From assembly GCA_031259905.1 (NCBI GenBank), contig JAIRKS010000127.1, positions 1 to 9,843 of the forward strand: a DNA stretch of 9,843 nucleotides, in the 5' to 3' direction. Source of the stretch: Odoribacteraceae bacterium (GTDB taxonomy: Bacteria > Bacteroidota > Bacteroidia > Bacteroidales > Marinifilaceae). Positions 1 through 6,229 of the stretch are shown piece after piece. Positions within the stretch are counted from its first letter, which is position 1; each line of letters begins with the position of its first letter. The position numbers and the translations under genes were made by a program. The notes under the pieces are model-generated. The model saw nothing but the letters and a program-made list of their open reading frames with translations. It searched no databases and had not been told where the DNA came from.

Positions 1-269
1 AAGGCGATTCCCGCCGCGACGGCCGCCACCTTCCTCCACGAGCGGGCACGATGGCCGTGCTGCACGATCCTCCGACACATCGCGTCAACCTCCTCCCTGG
101 AGAGGCTGTACCCCGCCGGGACGCGGTCAAACCACTCCCCAACGAGCTGCTCCCGCTCCTCGTCCGGGACGACACAGGCGAGTAACCACATCAATTCCAG
201 CTCCTCGCTGGGAGAAGCCTGTTGCGTCATGTAGCGGTCGAATAGTGTTTTCACGTGTGTATCGAGCAT
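1..269 (-). CDS. FecR-like anti-sigma factor, N-terminal part (runs off the left edge)
   Basis: This is the first 89 codons of an open frame that continues beyond the window. It starts MLDTHVKTLFDRYMTQQASP and has a short acidic helical N-terminal domain (about residues 1-70). A basic stretch (RARSWRK, 74-80) follows, and then the start of a hydrophobic segment (VAAVAAGIA, 81-89). This layout is that of Bacteroidota FecR-type anti-sigma factors: an N-terminal cytoplasmic domain that holds the sigma factor, one membrane helix and a periplasmic FecR domain that receives a signal from a TonB-dependent receptor. The membrane helix is only begun and the FecR domain is not visible. The gene lies 179 bp downstream of an ECF sigma gene on the same strand, the usual order for such pairs, and that position is a large part of the call. 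I see no Shine-Dalgarno sequence; the ATG at 269 is chosen because the homologous-looking helix begins there. Confidence 0.8.
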   Translation of the reverse strand, partial: MLDTHVKTLFDRYMTQQASPSEELELMWLLACVVPDEEREQLVGEWFDRVPAGYSLSREEVDAMCRRIVQHGHRARSWRKVAAVAAGIA

Positions 270-448
270 CTTGTTCAGTGCCGCGAATAGTATCGCGACA
301 TACTAAAGACAAATGGCACGGGAAAAAGAGGGGGTACTACCGGGGGAAAAAAATCTTGCAAGCGGTCAAAGGGAGGGACGTGCCACCCGGTAGTCATGAA
401 CGAAATGCGGCTGTCTCCAGCCTGCTTCAGCTGGTTAAAAAAAAGGAA
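270..448 (-). other. Sigma/anti-sigma spacer with repeated ACTACCGG motif and possible pseudoknot
   Basis: No gene is seen in this 179-bp spacer. The motif ACTACCGG(G) occurs at 336-344, inverted at 386-394, and directly again at 448-455 across the sigma stop codon. The 336 and 448 copies are both followed by an A-rich run and CTTGCAAG, making an imperfect direct repeat of about 30 bp. A second inverted pair, TGGCACG (314-320) and CGTGCCA (379-385), interleaves with the first in the order A-B-A'-B'. The arms A' and B' directly abut, so the transcript could form an H-type pseudoknot or two competing hairpins. Function is not known; the position suggests control of how much anti-sigma factor is made relative to sigma. 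Confidence 0.5.
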
Positions 449-1045
449 CTACCGGAAAAATTCTTGCAAGGCGATCATGATCATCACGTCAACCCGCCGC
501 TCGACGTAAACGCGAATCGCGGAGAGGGCTTTTTTCATGTACTCCTTGACAGTGTGAAGAGAGAGACCGAGCCGCTCGGCGATCTCCTCCTGCTTCAAGT
601 GGTCGCAGCGGTGGAGGAGGTAGACCTCCCGTTGCCTCGGTGGCAGCGAGGCGATCGCGTCCTCGAGCACGCACTGGAACTCGTTCACGATCACTTCCTC
701 TTCCGTGACCGACCTCGGCGGGGACGTCTCCGCGAACATGTTTTGCATGATCACCCGCTCGTGAGCCACACGCTTCAAGTGGTTCGACGCCACGTTCCGG
801 GCGATGGTTTTCAGGTAAGCGATGAAATAGTCGACGCCCGCCAGCTCCCGTCGCGCTATCCACACCTTCATGAAGACTTCCTGCACGATCTCCTCCGCGA
901 GAAACGCGGAGCGCGTGACATACATCGCGAACGAGTAGACCCTGGGCTGGTAACAGTCGAACAGGCGACGAAACGCGCGCTCATCGCCTGCCGCTACCCT
1001 CGCGAGCAGCTCTTTCTCCGTGCATATATTCGGGTCTATCGACAT
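449..1045 (-). CDS. ECF RNA polymerase sigma factor, FecI-like
   Basis: The protein has 198 residues from the chosen ATG (MSIDPNICTE). Sigma region 2 covers about residues 10-95, with LFDCYQPRVYSFA, the EEIVQEVFMKVW signature for core polymerase and -10 contact, and IARNVASNHLKR. Region 4 covers about 125-185: IASLPPRQREVYLLHR, then the helix-turn-helix KQEEIAERLGLSLHTVKEYM. The linker between them is short and there is no extra C-terminal domain, as usual for ECF factors. With the FecR-like gene next to it, this is most likely a cell-surface-signalling sigma factor of the kind that drives SusC/SusD-type nutrient uptake genes, though no such genes lie in the window. The frame is open upstream to an ATG at 1153, but that extension is basic, low-complexity and contains a 22-bp tandem repeat, so I place the start at 1045, where sigma homology begins. 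Confidence 0.93.
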   Translation of the reverse strand: MSIDPNICTEKELLARVAAGDERAFRRLFDCYQPRVYSFAMYVTRSAFLAEEIVQEVFMKVWIARRELAGVDYFIAYLKTIARNVASNHLKRVAHERVIMQNMFAETSPPRSVTEEEVIVNEFQCVLEDAIASLPPRQREVYLLHRCDHLKQEEIAERLGLSLHTVKEYMKKALSAIRVYVERRVDVMIMIALQEFFR

Positions 1046-1089
1046 TGTTCTCGTATTCGGGTGATCATGTTCTCGTTTTCGGGTGATCC
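1046..1089 (-). repeat. 22-bp direct tandem duplication abutting the sigma start codon
   Basis: Two copies, 1046-1067 and 1068-1089, match at 20 of 22 positions and abut the ATG at 1045. Because 22 is not a multiple of three, the second copy brings an extra ATG at 1068 in another frame. That ATG opens a ten-codon frame ending in TAG at 1036-1038, inside the sigma gene. The duplication may be accidental, or may tune translation of the sigma factor. Confidence 0.75.
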
Positions 1090-1120
1090 CTCTCTCCATC
1101 CCGGTCGCTCTCCTCGCGTG

Positions 1121-1128
1121 CGAAAGTA
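1121..1128 (-). promoter_or_regulatory. Weak candidate -7 box for the ECF sigma gene
   Basis: Read on the minus strand this is TACTTTCG, one mismatch from the Bacteroidota -7 consensus TAnnTTTG. It would give a leader of about 70 nt that contains the 22-bp duplication. I see no clear TTTG box about 20 bp upstream, so this is only a guess. Confidence 0.25.
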
Positions 1129-1153
1129 GCTGTTTCTCTCGAATAATCATCAC

Positions 1154-1353
1154 GCCCCCCGCCCTCCGTTTTTTCTCCCCCGCGGCAATCTCCCCTCGCG
1201 CAATTTCTTGCCCCTTGTCCCGCCGCGCTCCCCCTGCTGCCTGCCGCCACGCGCTCGCCGGGTGAGGGGGCGACCCGTGCAGGAGGACGGGCGGTGGGGA
1301 CGAGAGCGGGGGCCTCCCCTTATTTTGGAATAAGACACAGGGGGCGATACATC
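1154..1353. other. Gene-free GC-rich low-complexity spacer
   Basis: Short frames exist here on both strands but they are rich in Arg, Gly and Pro, overlap each other and lack domain features, so I call none of them. The only structure I see is a perfect 6-bp inverted repeat, CTTATT/AATAAG with a TTGG loop, at 1319-1334. It lies between the RNA terminator and the sigma gene. Confidence 0.6.
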
Positions 1354-1382
1354 AAAAAACAGCCACCGGTAAGATGGCTGTT
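1354..1382 (-). terminator. Intrinsic terminator of the SRP RNA/tRNA-Thr unit
   Basis: On the minus strand an AACAGCCA/TGGCTGTT perfect 8-bp stem (1375-1382 with 1358-1365) and a 9-nt loop run straight into a T-run. It begins 5 bp past the end of tRNA-Thr(GGT). Confidence 0.9.
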
Positions 1383-1387
1383 CGAAG

Positions 1388-1459
<72 letters not shown>

Positions 1460-1505
1460 ATTATTCAAGTCGTGTCAAGAACTTCAGTCTCTCTCGTCCC
1501 CTTCG

Positions 1506-1579
1506 AGCCTCTTGTCGGATTCGAACCAACGACCCCGAGATTACAAATCACGTGCTCTGGCCAGCTGAGCTAAAGAGGC
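1506..1579 (-). tRNA. trnT: tRNA-Thr (anticodon TGT)
   Basis: The 74-nt cloverleaf has acceptor GCCTCTT/AAGAGGC, D stem GCTC/GAGC, anticodon loop TTTGTAA, and T stem GTTGG/CCGAC with loop TTCGAAT. The anticodon stem CGTGA/TCTCG has a T-T mismatch at its third pair (29:41). CCA is not encoded. It reads ACA and ACG. It sits between the SRP RNA and tRNA-Thr(GGT), so the two together cover all threonine codons. Confidence 0.95.
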
Positions 1580-1591
1580 GCTTTAAAAAAG

Positions 1592-1690
1592 TGGGTAAGC
1601 TGACTATGTCGCACCGCTACAACCATCTACCCTTGCTGCCTTCCGACCCTGGGGGAATTCGACAGGAACTGGTCGCATAGGACTTACCCG
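1592..1690 (-). ncRNA. ffs: Signal recognition particle RNA, small bacterial (4.5S) type
   Basis: About 99 nt. The ends pair (GGGTAAG near 1689 with GCTTACCC at 1593-1600). The conserved Ffh-binding tip is visible as CCAGGGTCGGAAGGCAGCAA, with the GGAA tetraloop and the asymmetric GCAGCA side of the internal loop. The RNA has no Alu domain. It works with Ffh and FtsY to bring membrane and exported proteins to the Sec machinery. The ends are judged from the terminal helix and may be off by a few bases. Confidence 0.93.
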
Positions 1691-1693
1691 TCG

Positions 1694-1725
1694 CAAAAGT
1701 ACGAAAATACAGTTTTCGCACCAAA
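1694..1725 (-). promoter_or_regulatory. Bacteroidota housekeeping promoter for the SRP RNA/tRNA-Thr unit
   Basis: On the minus strand there is TTTG (1722-1725), a 20-bp spacer, and TACTTTTG (1694-1701). This matches the Bacteroidota vegetative consensus TTTG-N19/21-TAnnTTTG exactly and lies just before the 5' end of the SRP RNA at about 1690. Confidence 0.88.
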
Positions 1726-1835
1726 CATTTCCCTCGAATTTTCTCGGGAAAGACGCGTTCTATTGCTAACACGTGGATTATCACTCTCCGGTCAGCGTGG
1801 ATCTTTTCTCGTGTAACGGGCAAACGTCGCGAGGA

Positions 1836-2450
1836 TTAAAGAGTCAACACGCCACGCCACTCGCCTGATCGTAACGCCTGGTACATCTTCAAAGATCCCC
1901 ACGCGTCCGTGGCAGCATATCGTACCTGCGCGTCCGTCAGTGTATCCGCCTCCCAGTTAGAGGTGCGTTGGCGTTTCGAGATACGTACCTGGAAGATGAT
2001 GGACATTAATTTCGAAAAGGCCATCTCCTCGATACCGAACGCCCGGACAAAGCGTTGTAAGTCCACGAATGACGCCGGTGAGAAATCAGCGATCCGGCGC
2101 AACGCACGAATATCATCCCGGATGCCAACGCCTACCTTCACGGTATCTTCGCTGGAAAGCAGCCGCTGCAACGGGAAAGGAAGACCGTACTTGTTAAGTC
2201 GGAACAGGTACACTCGCTTGTCCGTGGACAATTGTATCAACCCCACGGAGTGAATGACTCCCTTCTTGAACGAGGGACGTGTTTCCGTGTCGAAGCCGAT
2301 CATGCTACAGGAACTGAGGTCAAGCACAGCCTCCTCCACCTGTTCTTCGCGTTCGATCACGGCGATCTCCCCGTCGAACAGGTAAACGGGATATTGCTCT
2401 ATTTCCTCGGTCGTTATTGTTTTCTTGTAAGTTGTCATGTTGATATTCAT
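1836..2450 (-). CDS. 3'-5' exonuclease, RNase D-like (DEDDy)
   Basis: The 204-residue protein is a single exonuclease domain without the HRDC domains of full-length RNase D. All three motifs are present: Exo I FDTETRPSF (D54, E56), Exo II VGVGIRDDIRAL (D112 or D113) and Exo III with Y178 and D182 in RYAATDAW, which places it in the DEDDy class. Such enzymes remove nucleotides from 3' ends using two metal ions. The substrate here (RNA or DNA) is not evident, although tRNA and SRP RNA genes follow just downstream. The ATG overlaps the upstream gene's stop codon as ATGA (2447-2450), implying translational coupling. A second in-frame ATG four codons in is possible. No clear terminator follows. 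Confidence 0.92.
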   Translation of the reverse strand: MNINMTTYKKTITTEEIEQYPVYLFDGEIAVIEREEQVEEAVLDLSSCSMIGFDTETRPSFKKGVIHSVGLIQLSTDKRVYLFRLNKYGLPFPLQRLLSSEDTVKVGVGIRDDIRALRRIADFSPASFVDLQRFVRAFGIEEMAFSKLMSIIFQVRISKRQRTSNWEADTLTDAQVRYAATDAWGSLKMYQALRSGEWRGVLTL

Positions 2451-2977
2451 ATTTCCTCGTCAGTGACCCGGTAAATTGCGGCGTGCACCGCGCGCAACAG
2501 GCTTGTGCACGTTTTCCCCCAGTAAAACTCAAAATTCGTGTTCAAGAGCCACAGCGCCTCTTGTATCACGTCGGGCATGCCGTGTTGGTAGAGGGAGATA
2601 AAATTCTTCAGATCTTGATAGATATCGCACACCTTCTCCGCGATAGAGGCCACGACGGGCATCTCGTTAAATTGCATATTATCATCGAACACCTCCAGGT
2701 AATCGTCGTCTTCTGCCATCAGCTGCCACACACGCTCTCGCAAGAAATCATAATCATTCTCCGTCACCACCTCTTCGGTCATCTCCAGTTCGTTGCTCTC
2801 GCACCCGGGCAACAGGCAACCCTTCAAATATATTAGCGGGAGAAGTTTCTGCAACTGCAGCAGGAATGGCTTTTTCTCCTCCCTGTCGCTTCGTTCCACG
2901 AGATCACAGAACTCCTTGGCGACGGTCACGAACTCGATCACCTCCTTGCTATATCCCACGTGTTGAAAATCTTCCAT
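2447..2977 (-). CDS. DUF5063 domain-containing protein
   Basis: The 176-residue acidic, helical protein (MEDFQHVGYSKEVIEFVTVA) resembles the DUF5063 family, which has no established function. It has no signal peptide or membrane helix and is probably cytoplasmic. Recognisable stretches are FVTVAKEFCDLVE near the N-terminus, a central block LPLIYLKGCLLPG, and LYQHGMPDVIQEALW with FEFYWGKTC near the end. The frame is open up to an ATG at 3010, but a promoter -7 box lies at 2999-3006, so the ATG at 2977 is preferred. It is the first gene of an operon with the exonuclease, with which it overlaps by 4 bp. Co-occurrence with this exonuclease suggests a shared process, but that is inference. Confidence 0.85.
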   Translation of the reverse strand: MEDFQHVGYSKEVIEFVTVAKEFCDLVERSDREEKKPFLLQLQKLLPLIYLKGCLLPGCESNELEMTEEVVTENDYDFLRERVWQLMAEDDDYLEVFDDNMQFNEMPVVASIAEKVCDIYQDLKNFISLYQHGMPDVIQEALWLLNTNFEFYWGKTCTSLLRAVHAAIYRVTDEEI

Positions 2978-2998
2978 ACCTTCATTAATTAATGGTGG

Positions 2999-3006
2999 CA
3001 AAAGTA
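2999..3006 (-). promoter_or_regulatory. -7 box for the DUF5063-exonuclease operon
   Basis: TACTTTTG on the minus strand is an exact TAnnTTTG match, 22 bp before the chosen ATG. No good TTTG box is seen at the proper distance. It supports the start at 2977 over the upstream ATG. Confidence 0.6.
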
Positions 3007-3081
3007 CCAAATATCTTGGAGTGTATGATAGATGGATCTTGAAAGTTTTTCCCTTGTCCGAGTGGTATTAAAAAATATTTC

Positions 3082-3089
3082 TACCTTTG
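3082..3089 (+). promoter_or_regulatory. -7 box for tRNA-Ser
   Basis: TACCTTTG matches TAnnTTTG exactly and ends 11 bp before the mature tRNA. The nearest -33-like sequence (CTTG at 3053) is about 5 bp too far upstream. It diverges from the operon promoter at 2999. Confidence 0.6.
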
Positions 3090-3100
3090 CCCGGCGTTCA

Positions 3101-3188
3101 GGAAAGATGCAGGAGTGGTTGAACTGGCACGCCTGGAAAGCGTGTGAACCTCTAAAGGGTTCCGGGGGTTCGAATCCCCCTCTTTCCG
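3101..3188 (+). tRNA. trnS: tRNA-Ser (anticodon GGA)
   Basis: This 88-nt class II tRNA has acceptor GGAAAGA/TCTTTCC, anticodon stem CACGC/GCGTG with loop CTGGAAA, a long variable arm (GAACCTCTAAAGGGTTC) and T stem GGGGG/CCCCC with loop TTCGAAT. The discriminator is G and CCA is not encoded. It reads TCC and TCT codons. Confidence 0.97.
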
Positions 3189-3216
3189 CCTGAGATGAGA
3201 AGCGTTTGAACGTCAG

Positions 3217-3252
3217 GGCCTGTAAGATATACATCTTGCAGGTCTTTTTTTT
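3217..3252 (+). terminator. Intrinsic terminator after tRNA-Ser
   Basis: A 12-bp stem with two G-T pairs (3217-3228 with 3233-3244) and a 4-nt loop ATAC is followed by eight T residues (3245-3252). Confidence 0.93.
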
Positions 3253-3350
3253 GGGGGAGATTAAGGGAGTGATCGGGCAAAACGGGGGGCATCGCGCTTA
3301 AAAACTTCATTTACCTGTTATGCCTTAGTCCCTGTAACAAAAACTTTACG

Positions 3351-3358
3351 TAATTTCG
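3351..3358 (+). promoter_or_regulatory. Weak candidate -7 box for the GH2 gene
   Basis: TAATTTCG differs from TAnnTTTG at one position and lies 22 bp before the ATG. There is no convincing -33 box; TTAG at 3325 is the nearest. The rest of the spacer (3253-3380) holds nothing else I recognise. Confidence 0.3.
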
Positions 3359-3380
3359 CGTATACACGACTAAATACAGG

Positions 3381-5861
3381 ATGACCATGTTACGGAGAAC
3401 AACAACACTCGCGTTATCGCTATGGAGCGCGTGCGGTTTCGCGCAAATCAATCACGAGCACGTGACTCGTTTAACGGAAGGCTGGCTATTTCTTCGCCAG
3501 GATCTGGGAAGCATCTGGGAAGCGGTTCGCCCGGCATCCGCGGGAAGTCCGGAAACCGTCCCCTTGTGGGAGAGCGTGACGTTACCCCATTGTTTCAACG
3601 CCGTGGACGCCGTGGACCCGGACGTGAACTACTACCAGGGGCCCGGGTGGTACAGAACCCTCCTGACCGTGAACAATCCTTACTCCAACGGCCGGACGAT
3701 CCTGCACTTCGAGGGAGCGGGACAGAAGACCTCGGTATACATCTATACCGAGCGGGTAGCCACGCACGTGGGCGGGTACGACGAGTGGCAGGTAGACATC
3801 ACCGAGGCCGTGAAACGCTTCCTGCTCTCCGGCAATATCAAGCGTTTCGACGGGAAGATACCGCTGGTCATTCGTTGCGACAACAGCCGGGACACGGAGA
3901 TGATCCCCTCCGATCTCTCGGACTTCAACCTCTACGGGGGGCTATACCGCCACGTGAACCTCGTTTACGTGCCGGCCATTGCCTTCGAGCAGGTCGTCAC
4001 GCGGGCCTCGGTAGACCCGGCGGGGAAGAAGGGAAAGTTAACGATCTCGGTTGCCCTCAAGGCGTACATCTCCACGAACGACCTGCGGGTAACTGCCCGC
4101 GTCTTCGACCCGAGGGGACGGCTCGTGAAAGAGCTATCGCGGGTGCCGGGGGAGCACACCCCTGCCACCTTCTCGTTGGAGATCAACCGTCCTTCCCTCT
4201 GGTCGCCCGACGAGCCTAACCTTTACTCCTGCGAGTTAACCTTGAAATCGCTGGCCGGGGTAACGACTTGTCGCGAGCGTTTCGGCTTCCGTCACGCGGA
4301 ATTTGTCGAGCACGGGCCGTTCCTCCTCAACGGCAAGCGCCTCCTGTTACGGGGTACTCACCGGCACGAGGATCACGCCGGCACCGGTGCGGCCATGACC
4401 GACGAGACCATCGCGCGGGAAATGGAAATGATTAAATCTATGGGAGCGAACTTTATTCGCCTGGCGCACTACCAGCAATCGCGGCTTGTCCTTGAACACT
4501 GCGACCGCCTCGGCCTTCTCGTCTGGGAAGAGATCCCGTGGTGTCGCGGCGGCCTGGGAGGTGAGATTTACAAGGAGCAGGCGCGGCGGATGTTGACGAA
4601 CATGATCGAGCAACACCGCAACCACCCCTCGGTGATCCTCTGGGGGCTGGGTAACGAGACCGACTGGCCGAACGATTTCCCCGCCTTCGACCGGGAAGCG
4701 ATCCGCGTCTTCACGTGGGAGCTGCACGACCTGGCGCACCGGCTCGACAGCACGCGGCTGACCGCCCTCCGGAGGTCCGACTTCTGCAAGGAGATCGTGG
4801 ACGTTTACTCCCCGTCCATCTGGGCCGGCTGGTACAGGGGGCTGTACACCGGTTACAGGGAAGCCGTGCAGGCGGAGATGCAGGGTGTACCTCGCTTCTT
4901 CCACGCCGAGTGGGGGGCCGATAGCCACGCGCGTCGTCACGCCGAGAACGCCCGCGACGGCCTGTCGGCGATCAAGAACGACGAGCGAGCCGACGAGCGG
5001 GCGGGAGACGCGACCCTTCACGGCGGCTCCGCGCGGGCCTCGAGGGACGGGGACTGGAGCGAGACTTACGCGTGTGACCTGATCGACTGGCACCTGAAGG
5101 AGCAAGAAGAGATGCCCTGGCTGACAGGGTCGGCCTACTGGATCTTCAAGGATTTCTCGACCCCCCTCCGCCCGGAGAACCCGATCCCGTACGTGAACCA
5201 AAAGGGGGTGGTGGAACGAGACCTGACCCCGAAGGAGTCCTTCTACGTCTTCCAGTCCTACTGGGCGCGTCAGCCCATGATACACCTCCAGGGGCACACC
5301 TGGCCGGTGCGCTGGGGTGCCGAGGGGGAGACGAAAACCCTCAAGGTCTATTCCAACTGCGAGGAGGTGGAGCTTTTCCTGAACGACAGGAGTCTCGGCA
5401 TCAAGCGGCGCGACCCGAAGGACTTTCCCGCGGCGGGATTGCGCTGGGAGACTCCCTTCCTGCCGGGCAGGAATACCGCGCGGGCCGTCGGCTGGAAAGG
5501 AGCGAAGCGCGACCGGGTGGAGGTGAGCGACGAGATGGTTTTCCATTACGAGACGCGTGTTCCCGACAAGGAGGCCGGCATCATCGTGCGTATGACGGAC
5601 GTCGACGCGAAGTACACCTGGATCGAGATCGAGCTGGTGGACAGGCAGGGGACGATCTGCGTCAATTCCCGCGAGTACATTCGTTTCGACATGATCGGCG
5701 AGGGGAAACTGCTCGTGAACCAGGGGACATCCACGGGGTCGAAGCGGGTACAGGCTTTCAACGGTCGCGGCAAGGTCATGGTCGAGAAGGGGCGCGGGAA
5801 AGCGCAGGTACTCGTGTCCGTCGACGGGTTGAAGCAAGTTTTCGTCGAGGTCAACCGGTAG
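3381..5861 (+). CDS. Secreted glycoside hydrolase family 2 protein (beta-galactosidase-like)
   Basis: The 826-residue protein begins with a signal peptide (MTMLRRTTTLALSLWSACGFA, cleavage expected before QIN). The layout is: N-terminal galactose-binding-like beta-sandwich (about 30-200), immunoglobulin-like domain (about 205-300), TIM barrel (about 305-600), a DUF4982-like beta domain (about 630-700, LKVYSNCEEVELFLNDRSLG) and a C-terminal Ig-like domain (about 720-820). The proton donor is E426 in WGLGNETDW and the nucleophile is E510 in FFHAEWGADSH, so it should be active. Such enzymes split beta-linked galactose or related sugars from polysaccharide or host glycans in the periplasm or at the surface. 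Sugar and linkage cannot be read from sequence; beta-glucuronidase or beta-mannosidase activity is not excluded. It stands alone, without SusC/SusD genes nearby. Residues about 520-560 (rich in Ala, Arg, Asp) form a polar loop inside the barrel. Confidence 0.93.
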   Translation: MTMLRRTTTLALSLWSACGFAQINHEHVTRLTEGWLFLRQDLGSIWEAVRPASAGSPETVPLWESVTLPHCFNAVDAVDPDVNYYQGPGWYRTLLTVNNPYSNGRTILHFEGAGQKTSVYIYTERVATHVGGYDEWQVDITEAVKRFLLSGNIKRFDGKIPLVIRCDNSRDTEMIPSDLSDFNLYGGLYRHVNLVYVPAIAFEQVVTRASVDPAGKKGKLTISVALKAYISTNDLRVTARVFDPRGRLVKELSRVPGEHTPATFSLEINRPSLWSPDEPNLYSCELTLKSLAGVTTCRERFGFRHAEFVEHGPFLLNGKRLLLRGTHRHEDHAGTGAAMTDETIAREMEMIKSMGANFIRLAHYQQSRLVLEHCDRLGLLVWEEIPWCRGGLGGEIYKEQARRMLTNMIEQHRNHPSVILWGLGNETDWPNDFPAFDREAIRVFTWELHDLAHRLDSTRLTALRRSDFCKEIVDVYSPSIWAGWYRGLYTGYREAVQAEMQGVPRFFHAEWGADSHARRHAENARDGLSAIKNDERADERAGDATLHGGSARASRDGDWSETYACDLIDWHLKEQEEMPWLTGSAYWIFKDFSTPLRPENPIPYVNQKGVVERDLTPKESFYVFQSYWARQPMIHLQGHTWPVRWGAEGETKTLKVYSNCEEVELFLNDRSLGIKRRDPKDFPAAGLRWETPFLPGRNTARAVGWKGAKRDRVEVSDEMVFHYETRVPDKEAGIIVRMTDVDAKYTWIEIELVDRQGTICVNSREYIRFDMIGEGKLLVNQGTSTGSKRVQAFNGRGKVMVEKGRGKAQVLVSVDGLKQVFVEVNR

Positions 5862-5931
5862 CTCCACCGGGCATCAACGCGGGGGGAATATTGCCCCCGT
5901 TCATCTTCCCTTGAAACAATAACGCGAGGTT

Positions 5932-5961
5932 TGTCAGCCGGCCGTGCACGGTCGGCTGACA
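5932..5961. repeat. 30-bp near-perfect palindrome
   Basis: TGTCAGCCGGCCGTG is followed directly by its inverse, with one G-T pair, giving a stem of up to 15 bp if it folds. No T-run follows on either strand, so it is not a classical terminator; it could be an RNA 3'-end stabiliser or a protein-binding site. Confidence 0.75.
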
Positions 5962-6079
5962 GGTCGTGGACGCTCGCCCGCCCGACCGGGAACACCTCTT
6001 TCTCCCGGCGGCCTTGCCGGGATGCTTGAACGGGCGGGTTGGGAAGTGAAACCTCTCCTGGAATATCTTCACCGGGTCA

Positions 6080-6113
6080 AAAGAAATCTCCCCGCGGCGT
6101 GGGGAGATTCTTT
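6080..6113. terminator. Probable bidirectional terminator between GH2 and MBL genes
   Basis: The stem AATCTCCCC (6085-6093)/GGGGAGATT (6101-6109) has a 7-nt loop and is extended by an AAAGA/TCTTT pairing with one bulge. Short T-rich runs follow on both strands (TTCTTTC on plus, TTTCTTTT on minus), which fits two convergent genes. Confidence 0.6.
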
Positions 6114-6119
6114 CATGCT

Positions 6120-6229
6120 ATTCCTTCTGCTGGATGGGTCGCGGGGATACCCCCTCGTGTTATTCCTCATGCCGGGTGGGTAGTGGGGGAGACCCCTCGC
6201 GTCATTCCCCCTGTTGTGTCGCGGGGATA
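6120..6229. repeat. 42-bp tandem repeat array (two full copies, one partial)
   Basis: Copies start at ATTCC at 6120, 6162 and 6204. The first two are 42 bp each; the third is shortened by an internal deletion and ends near 6229. The full copies each carry a small G/C hairpin (GGGGATACCCC; GGGGGAGACCCC, the second with a GAGA tetraloop). The MBL gene's stop codon (6202-6204) lies at the junction of copies two and three, so the last few codons of that gene are repeat sequence. Confidence 0.8.

Larger units (their letters stand above)
5862..6119. other. Hairpin-rich non-coding spacer between convergent genes
   Basis: I see no gene here. It holds hairpins at 5880-5899 (CGGGGG/CCCCCG), 5932-5961 (near-perfect 30-bp palindrome) and 6004-6021 (CCCGGC/GCCGGG). 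An 8-bp inverted pair CCCGCCCG (5977-5984)/CGGGCGGG (6031-6038) encloses the last of these. A longer hairpin at 6080-6113 follows. It lies between the 3' ends of the GH2 and MBL genes, so transcription end signals for both are expected. Confidence 0.6.

Noticed and set aside
245..1129. 294-codon plus-strand frame over the left sigma gene
   Set aside because: It mirrors the sigma gene, has no recognisable domain, and conflicts with a clear sigma factor and FecR-like pair on the other strand.
1150..1338. Small Arg/Gly-rich frames on both strands before the left sigma gene
   Set aside because: Low-complexity composition, mutual overlap and lack of any motif.
4347..5867. 506-codon open frame on the minus strand opposite the GH2 gene
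   Set aside because: It is the antisense shadow of a GC-rich gene; it has no domain and is rich in Arg, Pro, Val and Leu, while the plus strand encodes an intact GH2 enzyme with catalytic residues.
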